Shown piece by piece: positions 13,357-28,679 of a DNA stretch of 64,000 bases; the first letter of the stretch is position 1, and every line of letters starts with the position of its first letter. The position numbers and the translations under genes were made by a program. The DNA is from Tetrahymena thermophila SB210. Lineage: Eukaryota > Ciliophora > Oligohymenophorea > Hymenostomatida > Tetrahymenidae. The notes below the pieces were generated by a model. It saw only the letters and a list, made by a program, of their open reading frames with translations, was not told the DNA's origin and ran no database searches. The stretch lies in NCBI RefSeq assembly GCF_000189635.1, contig NW_002476236.1, positions 372,001 through 436,000 on the forward strand, read 5' to 3'.

Positions 13357-16300
13357 TTTAATATTAATCCCAAATATTTTTTTGTAATTTAATAAGTTGG
13401 TAGCCTGTTTTTATTAAACTTGGCCTTGCCTGGAAGGCACAAGAAAGTATTTACCTCAGTTGTTATTTTTTTATGTTTTACGTGTTCTTTAATAAATCAA
13501 AAATTCTTAGATGAATTTCTCATTTTTTTTGAAGATATTTTAAACTTACACATATTTTTTTAATCAAAGAACGATCTAGAGATTAAAAAGTGCAAATCGT
13601 AAAAATAAAAATACACTTTTTAAAAAGTATTTTCGTGAGCTGCCATTTGTAAAATTACCAGTTAAAACAAATAACTTTTATTTTTCCAGTTCTTATAATA
13701 TTAAAAAATATTTAAACAAAAATAAAAATCATCGTTTCTTAAATTATACTTTTTTGATTTGTTTTGTTAATACTTGCTAAAAGAGTGATTTTATTTCGAA
13801 AAAATTATTTAATGAAACTCTTCAAGAAAATCTTCTAACAAGTTAAAAATATTATTATATGTTATTTTTAAGATAAATATCACGTTTAAATTAGATTTTT
13901 TTAAGAATGGTGGCATTCTTGAAAAGGAATAGGAAAGTTTGATTACAATTTTTCTTTTTGAAAGAGGTAAATTATTGATCTACTGGCAGCGATTACTACT
14001 ATAATTTATAAATTAAGTGAATTATATCTGTAAAATAAATAATATAACACTAGAGATATATATTAGTTTTTGTTATTAATTAATACCAAAACATACAGAG
14101 CAAAAAACGATGAGCATAGCTTAAACATTAGCTAAATTTACTGTGCAAGATATGGTGCCATATTCATTAAATCTAATTTGTATTTTATTAATTATTTGCT
14201 CTTTTTGAATTTTTTCTTGACATATTTAAAACCAAAGAATGTTTAGTAAAACAGAAAAATCCTTCTCGGAGGAATATAGAAAAAAATATATCCTAAAGAA
14301 AAATGCCCAATTTGGTTAATTGACGCAAGGACAAAACAGAAATATAATCAAAATGCTATTTCTTTCCCTTCCACAAATTATTCAATTTAACTGCAAAAGC
14401 TCACCAGCCTAAGAAATGATATAGATCTCTCTTTTGTTTGTTTTTAATTAGTTGTACAAATCTTCTGTAAGTTTTATTAAATCAAAGTCAGTTGATAAAT
14501 TCTCATGAAAAATTAGTATTTTAATCCTCTAATATATCTAAATTTAAGAAAATTAAGAGTCGATTCAATTAATCAAAAGTGCTTATCAAATTAAATTACT
14601 CATAAGGAAGAGAGTTAATAAATGTAAGTAAAATTTATCATATTTTTTGATTTTCGAAAGATTGTTAATTAGAAGGAAAGAGTAAGAATAATTTCTAACA
14701 ATCCTAGTAGCATAAATAATGCTACGAAAATCTAACTTTGCAAAATTTTAACAGTTCGGAATTCTTATTTAGTAAAGGCGAAATTCGTTTCCTAAAAAGT
14801 ATTTTGTTAAAGACACAAATGTGGCTATAATTCGATAGTATCTTTTTTATATAGTAAAATACATACATTTATAAAGTTATTTCTTTTTGATGGAGGAAAA
14901 TAACTTCAAAAAATTGAAAAAAATTTAGGAAAAATTTAATCAAATTTACGTATATATTGCTTTAAATCTTAAAGTAAATTTTTGCTTTTAAAAGCCCTTA
15001 TTGAGGGGTGGGGCAGTGCTTGATTGATTTATTGCTTGCTTAATATCAAAAAAGATTATTTGAATTTCATTAATCTAAAAAGAAGTAAATTAATAAGCAG
15101 ATTGGAAAGCGAATGCGTATTAAAAATATTATTTATTATATGTCTAGATGCTAAAATTTAAGTAGATTAATACGTTTTTTTAAATAATTTTTTTTTCAGA
15201 AATATTATGAAAGAGTGCTAAGACTCAAACGTTTTCTCAAAAATTTTAATAAAAGCAACAAATGGTAAAAGAGGGAGATGGATTTATTAGCAAAAAACTA
15301 AGTCCATGTATTTTTACTTTGGTACATATAAATTATGTGGGCTACTTAGGGGAATACGCTTTAGTTCGACAGCATATAAAAGTAGCAAATAAAAGTAATT
15401 CTTATTTAGAATTATTAAGGAATAGAAAGTAGAGCAGTAGATGGTTATTTAAAAAAAATTGCTTAATTTATCAAAAACTAATTTAAACAAATAAATACCA
15501 GCGGGTATGCTTTATTAAATTTAAGGTTTGACAAAGTAAAAGGAGAGAGCGCTGACTATTATTTATCTTAATGTAAGGGTTAGCTAATATAAAAATAAGG
15601 CTCATCAAATAGGTCTATAAGTATATGAGCAGTAAATACTCTGCCCTGCTGCTAACTGCTTAGCATTATATTTTACAATTGAAAAATATAGCAACAACAA
15701 TACCTTTATCTGCAAGTCTAGCCCGTATGCTCACTATCTATATTCAATCAGATTTTATAGCTAAGTTGAGACTGATATTAATTTAATAACTTTAATAAAA
15801 CCTGCTTTTATCTTATTTTTCTTAGGAAAAATAAAAAGGTGCTTAGTTTCGTAAATTTTAGCGATATCAAAAAGCTTTAATAATAATTGTTTGTACTGAG
15901 TGGTTTTTGAATGAAAGAAAGCAATAAATAAAAATAGGCTAATCAATCACCTCTTTTTTAATTTTAAGACTCAATTCCAAACTATTAAAATAGTGCTTCT
16001 ATTATATAGATGATTAATATTAGCTTATACCAAGCATTTATTTTTGGCTGAAAAGAATTTAAATAGAAAATTACAAAATAACATGAAATACTTTATAATA
16101 TTACTGTGCCATCAGCTTTAGCAAAAATCATTGCTGCCCATTTTTTCAATCAGCAAGGCTTTAGTAAAAAAAAAAACTTGTAAAAAATAACTAGTTTGTA
16201 CACATACTAGGTAATCGCTAATTCAAATAAGTATTGTTTTATTATTAATTAAAAATTTGCTTCTTTTTGTGCTTGATTATACTTGATTTAATCTTTCTAT

Positions 16301-16578
16301 AAACACTTCAGCAAAAAATCTGATAATTGTTTAGTAAAAAAATAATTCAAATATTGAAGAAAAAAAAATAATAAAAAAGAAGCAGGTTCTTCTGAGAATA
16401 TTAATTATTAAAAAAACAACTCTAAATTAAGAACATCTCTTTGCTAATTAATTTAAAGCACACATAACTCACAACAAATCCTTTCAATAATCTTTTTAAT
16501 TTTTAATTGCTAAAAAATATTCATTCAAAATTCCACCTCCATAATCCTCTCATCAAAATAACGCAAATACTCATAAAT
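13357..16578. other. Intergenic region with a raised-GC patch
   Basis: No confident gene. A hairpin lies just downstream of the eIF2B-epsilon stop (listed separately). Two short coding-like pieces occur at 14110-14160 (MSIAQTLAKFTVQDM) and from ATG 14240 (MFSKTEKSFSEEYRKKY), without a consistent join. From about 15,000 to 15,950 the GC is higher and two overlapping frames stay free of TGA for some 90 to 145 codons. One begins at ATG 15262 (MVKEGDGFISKKLSPC). No domain is recognisable and neither frame is compelling. Confidence 0.5.
13419..13443 (+). other. GC-rich hairpin downstream of eIF2B-epsilon
   Basis: Stem CTTG-GCCTT pairs with AAGGC-(A)-CAAG, giving nine base pairs with one bulged A and a six-base loop, GCCTGG. 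It lies 63 nt after the stop codon, in otherwise very AT-rich sequence, so it is probably in the 3' untranslated region. Function is unknown. Confidence 0.35.
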
Positions 16579-18459
16579 ATGATTCCCTTGACCGTTAAAG
16601 AACTCTTCTAGCAAGAATTCGATGCCATCTACTTAGAAGATAAAATTGCTCTTGCTGAATAAATTTCCTTTTGTATTTTAAAAAAAATTGAAAATTAGAC
16701 AACCCACAAACTTAAACTTATATGCTCCAAGCAAAAGTGTCAATTTAGTATTAAACTTGAGCTTAGTCCCATTGAAAATAAGTATTATCTTCGTGATATT
16801 CATGCTGAGCACAATCACCATATTTCTAAGGAAAAATTTGAAGAAAAAATGCTTACTGGCAGACTTCTTAAATATTCTGACTTTATTTATAAAAACTATT
16901 TCCTTCTCGAATCTGAGTTCTGCTCCAAGCCTAAACTCATTTTAAAAGATTTGAAAACCAAGCACAATTTAGACATACTTTCAGGTAGCTATAGTGCTGC
17001 CTAAAAATAAAAACTAAAAAAGAAATTTGATAACATTGTCTAACAACTCCGTCTTAAAAAGAATCGCTAATTAGGTATTCCAGACTCTGCAGCTACCACT
17101 ACAGCTCTTGGTTCTTCAGCCATTCTACCTCATATCCCTTCAGGTTCTGGATGTGAAGGTCTAAACTCATCAATGCAACTTCCCAGCATTCCTATGAATT
17201 AAGTAAAAAAAATTTCTTCAAACAGCTTTGTAAATAGAGATGCTGCTCACTCTCTTTCTACTGCAATCTTGGGAGATTCAACCAACAAATCTTCTAAGAA
17301 GCGTATTACATCTGGCTCAAGCTCTAATTTTGACTTTTAAAATGCCGATACTCTTAACTAAGCATGTGTTTATTCTCCTCCTTAAAACAACTCCTCAAAC
17401 TCATAGATGATCAGTCTCCAAAAAGGAAACTTGCCTCATTTCGCTATGATTAATAATAACTTTGCAAATCCTCATTTCTAACTTACATTATTATAATAAT
17501 AGCATTTATTATAATAATAACAATAAATTTAACTTTAATAATAGTAATAACAATAATTATAGTAACAACTAGCCATGAAGAAAATGTCACCCCAAGTGAT
17601 CTCTGAAGACTCTCGCTCAGCTAGTTTCTGTAAAGTTGAAGATCTAGGTGAATAATCTGTCATGTCTTCAAATAATTTAGAATCTTCTTTACCTCGTAAA
17701 ATAGTCAAATAAAATAGCCCAGTAAATACATTCGCAAATCCCATAAACGGATGCCCCATCCCCTCAGGTTTACTTTTACAACTTCCCTTTTAATAGTAAT
17801 AACAGAACTTTAGTGGAAACCCTTCTATTCCTGCTCAAGCAATGGGCCCATAAATTCTTGGATTTCCAAGCAACTACGATATTGGAACAATTTAGTAAAA
17901 TGCATAGACTTAATAATCCCAAGCCCCATAAACAGCTGAGTAATAAATAATGATTAAATTACAAGAAAATCAAATTTAGTAAGAAAAAATAAAATAAGAA
18001 GAGCTATAACTAAAGCTGAGACTTTAATAATAGTAATAATAACAACAATAAATTTAATCTTAATAACAATAAATTTTCAATCCATTTAACTCATTTTTGT
18101 TATAGGGAGCTATTCCTTAACAAAATATCTTGCAAAACCCATAGCTTATGAATTTGCAAATGTTAATTTAAAACTAATAAGCTGGTTTGTCAGGTATTAA
18201 CTCAAACTCAAATCCAGCCTTAGCTAAGATTCCATAGAATCCCTTGATTTAACAAGGAATTCTCCCTTTATTATCTGCAAGTTAAGGAATTCCTACTTTT
18301 AATAGTACCGCATAAGTAAATGGAGCACTACTCCAAACACTTCCTGATTAAAGTTTATTAATGAATAAGCCTGAATTATCTGCTAGTCATGCTTTAAGAA
18401 ACTTGCAGGCTACTTCTTTCTTTTCTAACTCTGGAATGATACCTGCTTCTAGTGTTTGA
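16579..18459 (+). CDS. FAR1/WRKY-GCM1-like zinc finger protein with poly-Gln tracts
   Basis: A single exon encodes 626 residues. The N-terminal part has C49-x4-C54 and H78-x-H80 in the context ICSKQKCQF...DIHAEHNHH. This is the spacing of the FAR1-type finger of the WRKY-GCM1 superfamily, which binds DNA in FAR1/FHY3 factors and Mutator-like transposases. The rest is low complexity: Ser/Asn/Pro-rich stretches and several Gln tracts (about residues 305-330, 400-405, 485-510), encoded by mixed TAA, TAG and CAA codons. No transposase catalytic domain (DDE) is visible. The likely role is a nuclear transcription regulator, inferred from the finger plus Gln-rich activation-like regions. GC is higher than the surroundings and codon use is typical for the window. 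The start ATG follows an A-rich leader. Confidence 0.75.
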
Positions 18460-21400
18460 TTAGGAAAATTGTAAGCTCAAAAAATAGAAAATAAGAAAAT
18501 ATTCAAGTAACTTATAAATCAAAATTAACCATCAAATACCTTTTTTCTTTTAAATCTGATATAGTCAATAACCATGATATAATAAACAACTTAATATTTA
18601 TATTCACACAAACCTAAGTCTAATTTTTAGATTTTTGTTAAATCAGAGCTATGCATTCATATAGATAGATAGATATAAAATGGTTAAACTCTAACACAAA
18701 ACAACTTAAAGTATGAAGAAATAGTTAAATTATAAAAAAATTTCAAAAGCTAATAGTAGAATCACAGTCTTTAATTTATGAACCATTAAATTAATGAATG
18801 AATAGCTAGTTAGCTGAGCATCAATACAAATAAATAAATAAATACTCTCTTATTACTTTTCTCAAAACAATATTACTCTAATTAATTAATAAATAAATAT
18901 ACAGCAAATCCTATTCAAATTTCAATACAAAACTCTATATAAGATTTAATTTAAAATATAAGTATATTCTTTAATCTATTTGTAAATAAATAAATACTTG
19001 TGTTTATATATATATTTATTTTATTTAGAAATTAACAACTATCATTACTTAATTTACGAATAGTTCTTATTCTTCCATTCGTATTTACCTTTATTATTCT
19101 TTAAATTAACAATCTGAATTACAATTATACCAAAATTTACTTAAGAATCAAATCATAAATTTTTTATGCAATAAATTTATCTTTGATATATCTTTTTCCT
19201 TGCTATTGAAAAATTAGTGATTAAATTGGATGATTTTAATATTCAGCCTTATCTATTTTATATTTTTTTCCAAAATTTACTTAACCTTTTTAAAAAAAGT
19301 TAGTTTTTAATTCTGATAATTTGTAACAAACACTCTATGATAACTAAGCAATATCTAAAAAAAAGTCATTCATTGTGTAAAATATTGAATTAATGTAAAA
19401 AAAAAATTATCAAAATAGAAAGACCATTTTATGTAGCCTCTTTTCCTTAAATTTTATTCATTAATATATTTCTATTTAAAGCTTTATTTCTATTTTAAGT
19501 TAATTATTTATACGATAAATAAAATTCGATTGTGAAAATATTACTTATTTTTACCTTAATGCATAAAATAAAAAAAATCTTCGAGCAAAAAATAGCCTCT
19601 ATAAAATTTTTATAATTTGGAATAAATCAAATTTTAGCTTTTAATGCATTAATTTAGGATATTAGTTAAATATATAGTTTATATTTTTTTATTTTCGAAT
19701 GACATTTGGATTAATCTGATGACTGAATTCTTTTGATTTTACAAATTATAAAGCAGTTGAAATTGTTATTTTTAACAAATGAAATATTGATAAAATGTAT
19801 GCTCCTAACAAATAGCATAGAAATTATAAATGATAAAATTTAGAAAGTATTACTATAGATTATAAAAATATTTGTTTTTATTAATTTATATGAATTAGCA
19901 AAATAAATTTCTATGAGTTTGCAATAAATAGGACATATATTGTTAGTAAGATAGCTAGTTAGTTAGATAAATAGATAATGAACAGTTTTTAATGTGTATG
20001 TAGGAAATATTGAAGAAAAAAGAACTATCACTAAATTTTCATGAAAAAAAATATAAATAAAAGATTTAGTATATTTTAATTAAAAAAATCCGATATTAGG
20101 GCTGTAACTAATCCTAATTTTTAATGCAAAATTTTATAATGTTAATGGCTTATTTTTCAGATCAGGAGAGATATGGAAGAATAAATAATTTGCGCCTAGT
20201 TTAAAGGAATAAGCAATCAAATCTAGTTAGTACTATTATAAAATTACAAAAATTAAATAAAATTATTACTTCTAAAAGATTTATTATGGTTTTATATAGG
20301 GCTGGTAGCTACTCACATTGTTATTATTGAATTTTTTATTCTATTAATAACTAGCGAGTGAGAGTGTGTGAAAAAACTAAAAAATTGAAACCTAAAATCA
20401 TTACAATTTGCAAATTTAACAATCAGTTTGTCTATTTTTATGAGATTAATCTTTTTAGAATCTACCATTAAACTTTAATATGTAAGAAAGTTATGGAGTT
20501 CAATGTTTATTATGAGATCAAAAGAGAAAAATTTTTAAGTTTTATAAAATATGAATTTTGCTCAAAATACTTTTTAAGTCTAGAGTGTAATTATAATTTC
20601 TTGATCGTGAAAGAGATGAAAAGGGCATTAAACAAAAGTAAAATCTAATTTAGTTACTCTTCTTTTTAAAATTATTTAAAAGCTTGAACTAATATCTATA
20701 AATTTCTATTTCACTTTTATGTATGTAAGCAAATTAGGGTGATTTAAATTGCTAATCTTGCAATATAAATTAAATCTTGTAACAGTATAATCATTTTCCT
20801 TAATTTTATCATTACTAAAATTAAATCAACTCTGGTGGTATTGTGCCTCTTACTTAAAAAAATGAGTAATAGAATAAAAAATCACACGAAATACATTAAT
20901 TTATTTGTAAAAAAATTCAAATAAGCACTCTTTTGTTTTTTTAGCAGACCTATGATTAAAAAACAGTAATTGCTTTTTAGCAAAAGTGAATGATATTTTG
21001 TAAAAGAAATGAATTTCTAGAATAAAATTTATATCTTCATAATATGTAATCTGCAATTATTAATTCCCTAACTTTGTATAAGCAATTCTAGTACTTTATT
21101 TATCTTACACTTAAGTGATTTAGTAATTAAGGAATTAAATTCATCTCCCTTATAAATGCTATAAATTTTTAATTTCTAACATGTTTAGCTAAATCCCATT
21201 CTTTTCAAGAAAGTATTTCTAGGGGAAAAACTAATCAAAATAAATTTACCATTATCACTCCCTTCATAAACAGTCTAATATTTTCCATAAATTTTTTAAT
21301 AAATTAAGAAACAAATAATAACCTTAATTAAAGCTAAAACGATGCTATTATCATTTGTTTTTTGTGGGGAAAAAAAACCAAGATATATATGTTATTAGCA

Positions 21401-22819
21401 GTATTATAATAATAAAAAGGCAACTAGCCTATATCAAATAGAATTGGATACCAAATGTAAATACGTATCAATAAATTATTAATGCAATATCGTGTTTCTT
21501 TCATGAAAATATTATTTATACTACTATTTACTTTCAAATATTTTTTTTTAAAGCACATTAGTAATTAAAGCATACTTGTGTGTGTGTACTAATTACTTAA
21601 AAAAATTGCATTTTGAATATTAGTATTAATGTAAGATCCCTAAACATAATAATAATAAATAAATAAAGAAATAATAGTGAAAAAATTAGCAATCTAAGAC
21701 AATTTAAGTATAGAATTTGTAATTCACAAATTTAAAATAAATCTTAAATAAAGGGTTCGACTACTTATTTATAATCTTTAGAAAAAGTAATAATTATTAT
21801 GTAAAAATATGTAACTAGCATCTTTAAGCAGTATAGATAAATTCTAAAAATATAATAAATATTTTTAATTAATTTATTCATATCGAAACCATTCATTCAT
21901 TTTGCTATTAAGTTAACTAAATTAATTTGATTTTTTTGATATTAGTTTTTTTAATGAAAATTAAAAACAAAAAAAAAGATCACATCTTTTTTTATAATCA
22001 AAATACTTAGCATTCAATTTTTAAATGTATCTAATAATGATAAAAAAATTTATAAATTTTAAATTTAATGTTACTGATAATTATTTAAGCATCTTAAGAT
22101 CGGATCAACCACGTCATCAATTATCTTCCCATCATCACTTATTTTAGAAACTTACTTACATATTTTGGATTAAAATAACTAAATAACGTTCTAGTTTAAT
22201 AAACAAAAAACTAATTTAAACCATGAAAATATTTGATTTTATGCAAATACAAATTCACACTCTTGAATATTATCAAATAAAGCTATATTTAAAGCAAAAA
22301 ATCAAAACATTTTTATAATTTTTTTGATAAGCATAACTTAAAGTTGATGGAGTTAGCAAATTATTAAATATCATTATTCATTTATATCACTTATATTTAA
22401 TCAAAACAACTGAGCAGATAAATATAATAGACAAAAGTTATAATGAATATAATTTATGATATTTTCTGAAATCATAAAGATTGAATTAATTTATTTATTT
22501 ATTGATTTAATTTGCTATATGAATGATTGACTCTAATTTAAATGATTCAATAACAAGTGTTTGTAACAAAATAGGAACCTAACCAATTAGCAAACTCTTT
22601 TTTAATTAACTTCTTTATTTTAGGATATTTTGTTTTCACATCTAAGCAGTATTAAAAAACTTCAAAAATAACTAACAAAGCCAATCAAATACTAAAAGTT
22701 AAAATATTTTAGTTGCAAAAGAATTAATTTCATTTGTAGTTGTATTCAAAACTAACTGAAAAATTACACATACCTATTTTGAAATATATCTAAACAAACA
22801 TTTTTATCATCAATAAAAA
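18460..22819. other. Long intergenic region, 4.4 kb
   Basis: Very AT-rich, with no confident gene. A GATA run occurs near 18,660-18,675. A 62-codon frame at 20173-20361 (+) starts MEEQIICAQFKGISNQ and ends in a hydrophobic segment, but could be chance. On the minus strand, about 22,160-22,085 reads KISDDGKIIDDVVDPILRC, an isolated exon-like patch with higher GC and no partner exon that I can find. Confidence 0.5.
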
Positions 22820-23473
22820 ATGAATAATAACATAAAGTATGTAGCTATAGGAAATGCAATTAGCACTGAAATTGTTCTCTAAGAGACATTAGATCCTTCA
22901 AAAAAAGACAATTTTGAAAGGGAAGCAATTAATATTTTAAAAAAGGAAATAGGTACTCTTACCTCTCCAAGCTCTGTAAATAAAACACTCAAAAAAGATT
23001 CAACAAGCGGTATTATCTATTATCGCTCAACTTAAGACGGAGAAGTGATTTATTTTGTAATTGCAAAGCCTACATATTCTTACAATAGAATTTAAACTCT
23101 AATAGCAGAAATGGCTAAACTCAATTCTTAGAAAATGGATGAAAGAAAGCTCTCTAACTGCATTTACGATGTATTGAGATAATATGATGCTAATCCTTAA
23201 GAAAAAGACTCTCTATAAATAGCAAAACAAAATATTGATAGTTTGACAAATAATGTAAAAGAAAATGTAGAAAAGGTTATGAAAAATCAAGCCTAATTAG
23301 GAGACATAGAAACTAAATCTAGATCTCTCTCAGATACCTCTCGAATTTTAGTAAATTAATCTAAATAACTCGAATAGCAAATGAGAAACAGAAGACGTCG
23401 TATGTATATGATAATTGGATTTATACTCTTGCTATTTACTATAGCAATGATAGTTTTTTTTTCATCTGACTGA
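22820..23473 (+). CDS. Longin-type R-SNARE (VAMP7-like synaptobrevin)
   Basis: A single exon encodes 217 residues. Residues 1 to about 125 fit a longin domain (YVAIGNAISTEIVLQ, GEVIYFVIAKPTYSYNR). Residues about 138-190 form the SNARE heptad region (NVKENVEKVMKNQAQL), a basic RNRRRR patch follows, and residues about 195-214 form a C-terminal transmembrane anchor. Such proteins sit on vesicle membranes and pair with Q-SNAREs to drive fusion in the endosomal, lysosomal or secretory pathway. Aligned with VAMP2 NVDKVLERDQKL, the zero-layer Arg is replaced by Asn156, a non-standard residue. Subfamily placement (VAMP7 rather than SEC22 or YKT6) rests on the longin domain together with a true membrane anchor. 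Confidence 0.88.
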
Positions 23474-25573
23474 GAGAAATAAAAATGCCAATAATAAAAA
23501 TAAATTGAGAACACCAAAATTTCAATTAAGTAGAATTAAAATTACGTTGAGTATAATGAAAATTATGGGCAATAACATTAATATTTAGTCAAAATAGCTA
23601 AAAAATTCAACTGAATTCAATTGAAATTCTACATAATAACATCAAAATCATTATTATCCTCTAACTTAAAACCTTAAATAAATAGGCTAAAAAACAAAAT
23701 AAACTATATATGTCATTAAGTGTGTGTATATAAACAACTTAGAACCTTTATTTTTTATTTATTTTAAATAATTTTAGAGAAATACTAATATCTTATATAA
23801 ATATATTTGATTTTAGTTGAGTCCTTCATCTCCAAAAATAAAAAATTTTAATTTATGAAAAAGTTTTAAGTCAAAAAAAAAGCAAAAGCTAAATTGGGTC
23901 TATAAGCTTACAGATAAGAACTTTAGTTTTTTTTTAGTAATAATTTATTGAATAATTTTTCCATCAATTGTAATTACATCAATATTTACAAGAAATAAAG
24001 AATCTATAAATATTCTTAAATTATTCTTTTTTATGCAGTTACCTATATAAAAGATAATAAATTTAATAAATAAAATATTATACAATTGAAGTGTGTAATT
24101 AAATTTTATTGGAGTAAGCTAGTGTTTCCTTTTTATTTAATTATTTATTTTGTTATTTGCTTATTTAGTTCGAATTGTTGTTCCTAAAATGCTAATTTAC
24201 TCATATTTCATGTAATCTCATTAATTCTTCAAAAATTAAAAATATAGTAAACTAATTCCTATTTAAAATTTTGAAGTGTAATATATTATAAAAATTAAAC
24301 TCGTACTCAGTTTATTTTGAATACCATCTCTCGATTTTAAATAAATCAGAACTAGCATCAAAAGTTAGCATAGTATTTATTGATAAACTTTAATTTTGTT
24401 TAATATCAGCCCTGAATCATTTTCAGAAAGCAATAATTTACTTCTCGAAAAAAAAAAAAAATTGAATAATTACAAGAAAAAGAATGTAAATACACCTGAT
24501 AACTATTCTTAATTTAGTTGGTTCAAATTAATAAACTTTAAGGGATTGCTAATTTAAATGTAAATTTGCTTAAGTAGTATCAATGTTTTATAATTATTTT
24601 CAAGTAAGAATATATCCTAAACCATCAATTTTTTATTTGCTTATCTTACACAATAACTTTCAAAAAATACAGATTTATGATTAGGATTTTTATGTGATTA
24701 CAAAATTTTTCCCCACCCTATATTTAAGAATTAGCACTACATTTAACAAGGACTAATATTTCTCAATATTCGTTGAATTATTCATTAATGAAATGAATAA
24801 ATACTTTACACATAAATTCTAATTGGTTCCTAAAGTGTAAATTATTTCAATAAAACCAAATATTTAAATTATTCATATTAAATTTAATAACAAAATTCGT
24901 GTGAATAGGATAAACGATTGAAATATTTTCTATTGTTATTTAGATATTTATCAGAGCAGCAAGCAAATAGTTAATACTCTGAAAATGAGAAATACAAATA
25001 TTTATCTATCTTTAAATTAAATTATTTGCTATTAGCAAAAACTCAACTTTCAAAAAATTAGCAATTAAGAATTCATAAAATCAAGCAAACATTTTTTCAG
25101 CTTTAAAGAGCAAAAAAAAAGATATCAATTTAAACAATATTATGTAGAGACTGCTTAAAACAAAATTCATTGTTGTTATTTAGCTTTTCTTCTAAATAGT
25201 TTTTTACATTTTTTTAAAAAAAATTAAAGCTAATTTTGCATCTCTAAATTACATTACATTTGCTTAATTTTACAGTACTTTAAACGCTAATGGCTAATTC
25301 TAAATTTTAATCATTAATACTTTTGATATTTTTGGTAGTATTTTTATTCTGTAAATTAATTAAGTATTTTTGAATTTAGTAAAATCAAGCTGATTTAATC
25401 ACAAAACAATAAGTCCATTATCATTAATATTTAACAACGCTTTATGTATTTTTGTGTATGGAAATTAGCTTTAACTGATAGAACAATGTAAAATAATACA
25501 CATATTATAAATATCTTAAAAATAATAATTTAATCATAAATTTGTCTAAATAAGATCAATTACTATTTCTCAA
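23474..25573. other. Intergenic region between convergent genes
   Basis: 2.1 kb of very AT-rich DNA downstream of the SNARE and kinase genes. I see no coding signal, repeat or RNA gene. It should hold both 3' untranslated regions. Confidence 0.6.

Positions 25574-28679
<3,106 letters not shown>

Noticed and set aside
21730-21790. GGGTTCGAC motif resembling a tRNA T-loop
   Set aside because: No acceptor, anticodon or D-arm pairing could be formed around it.
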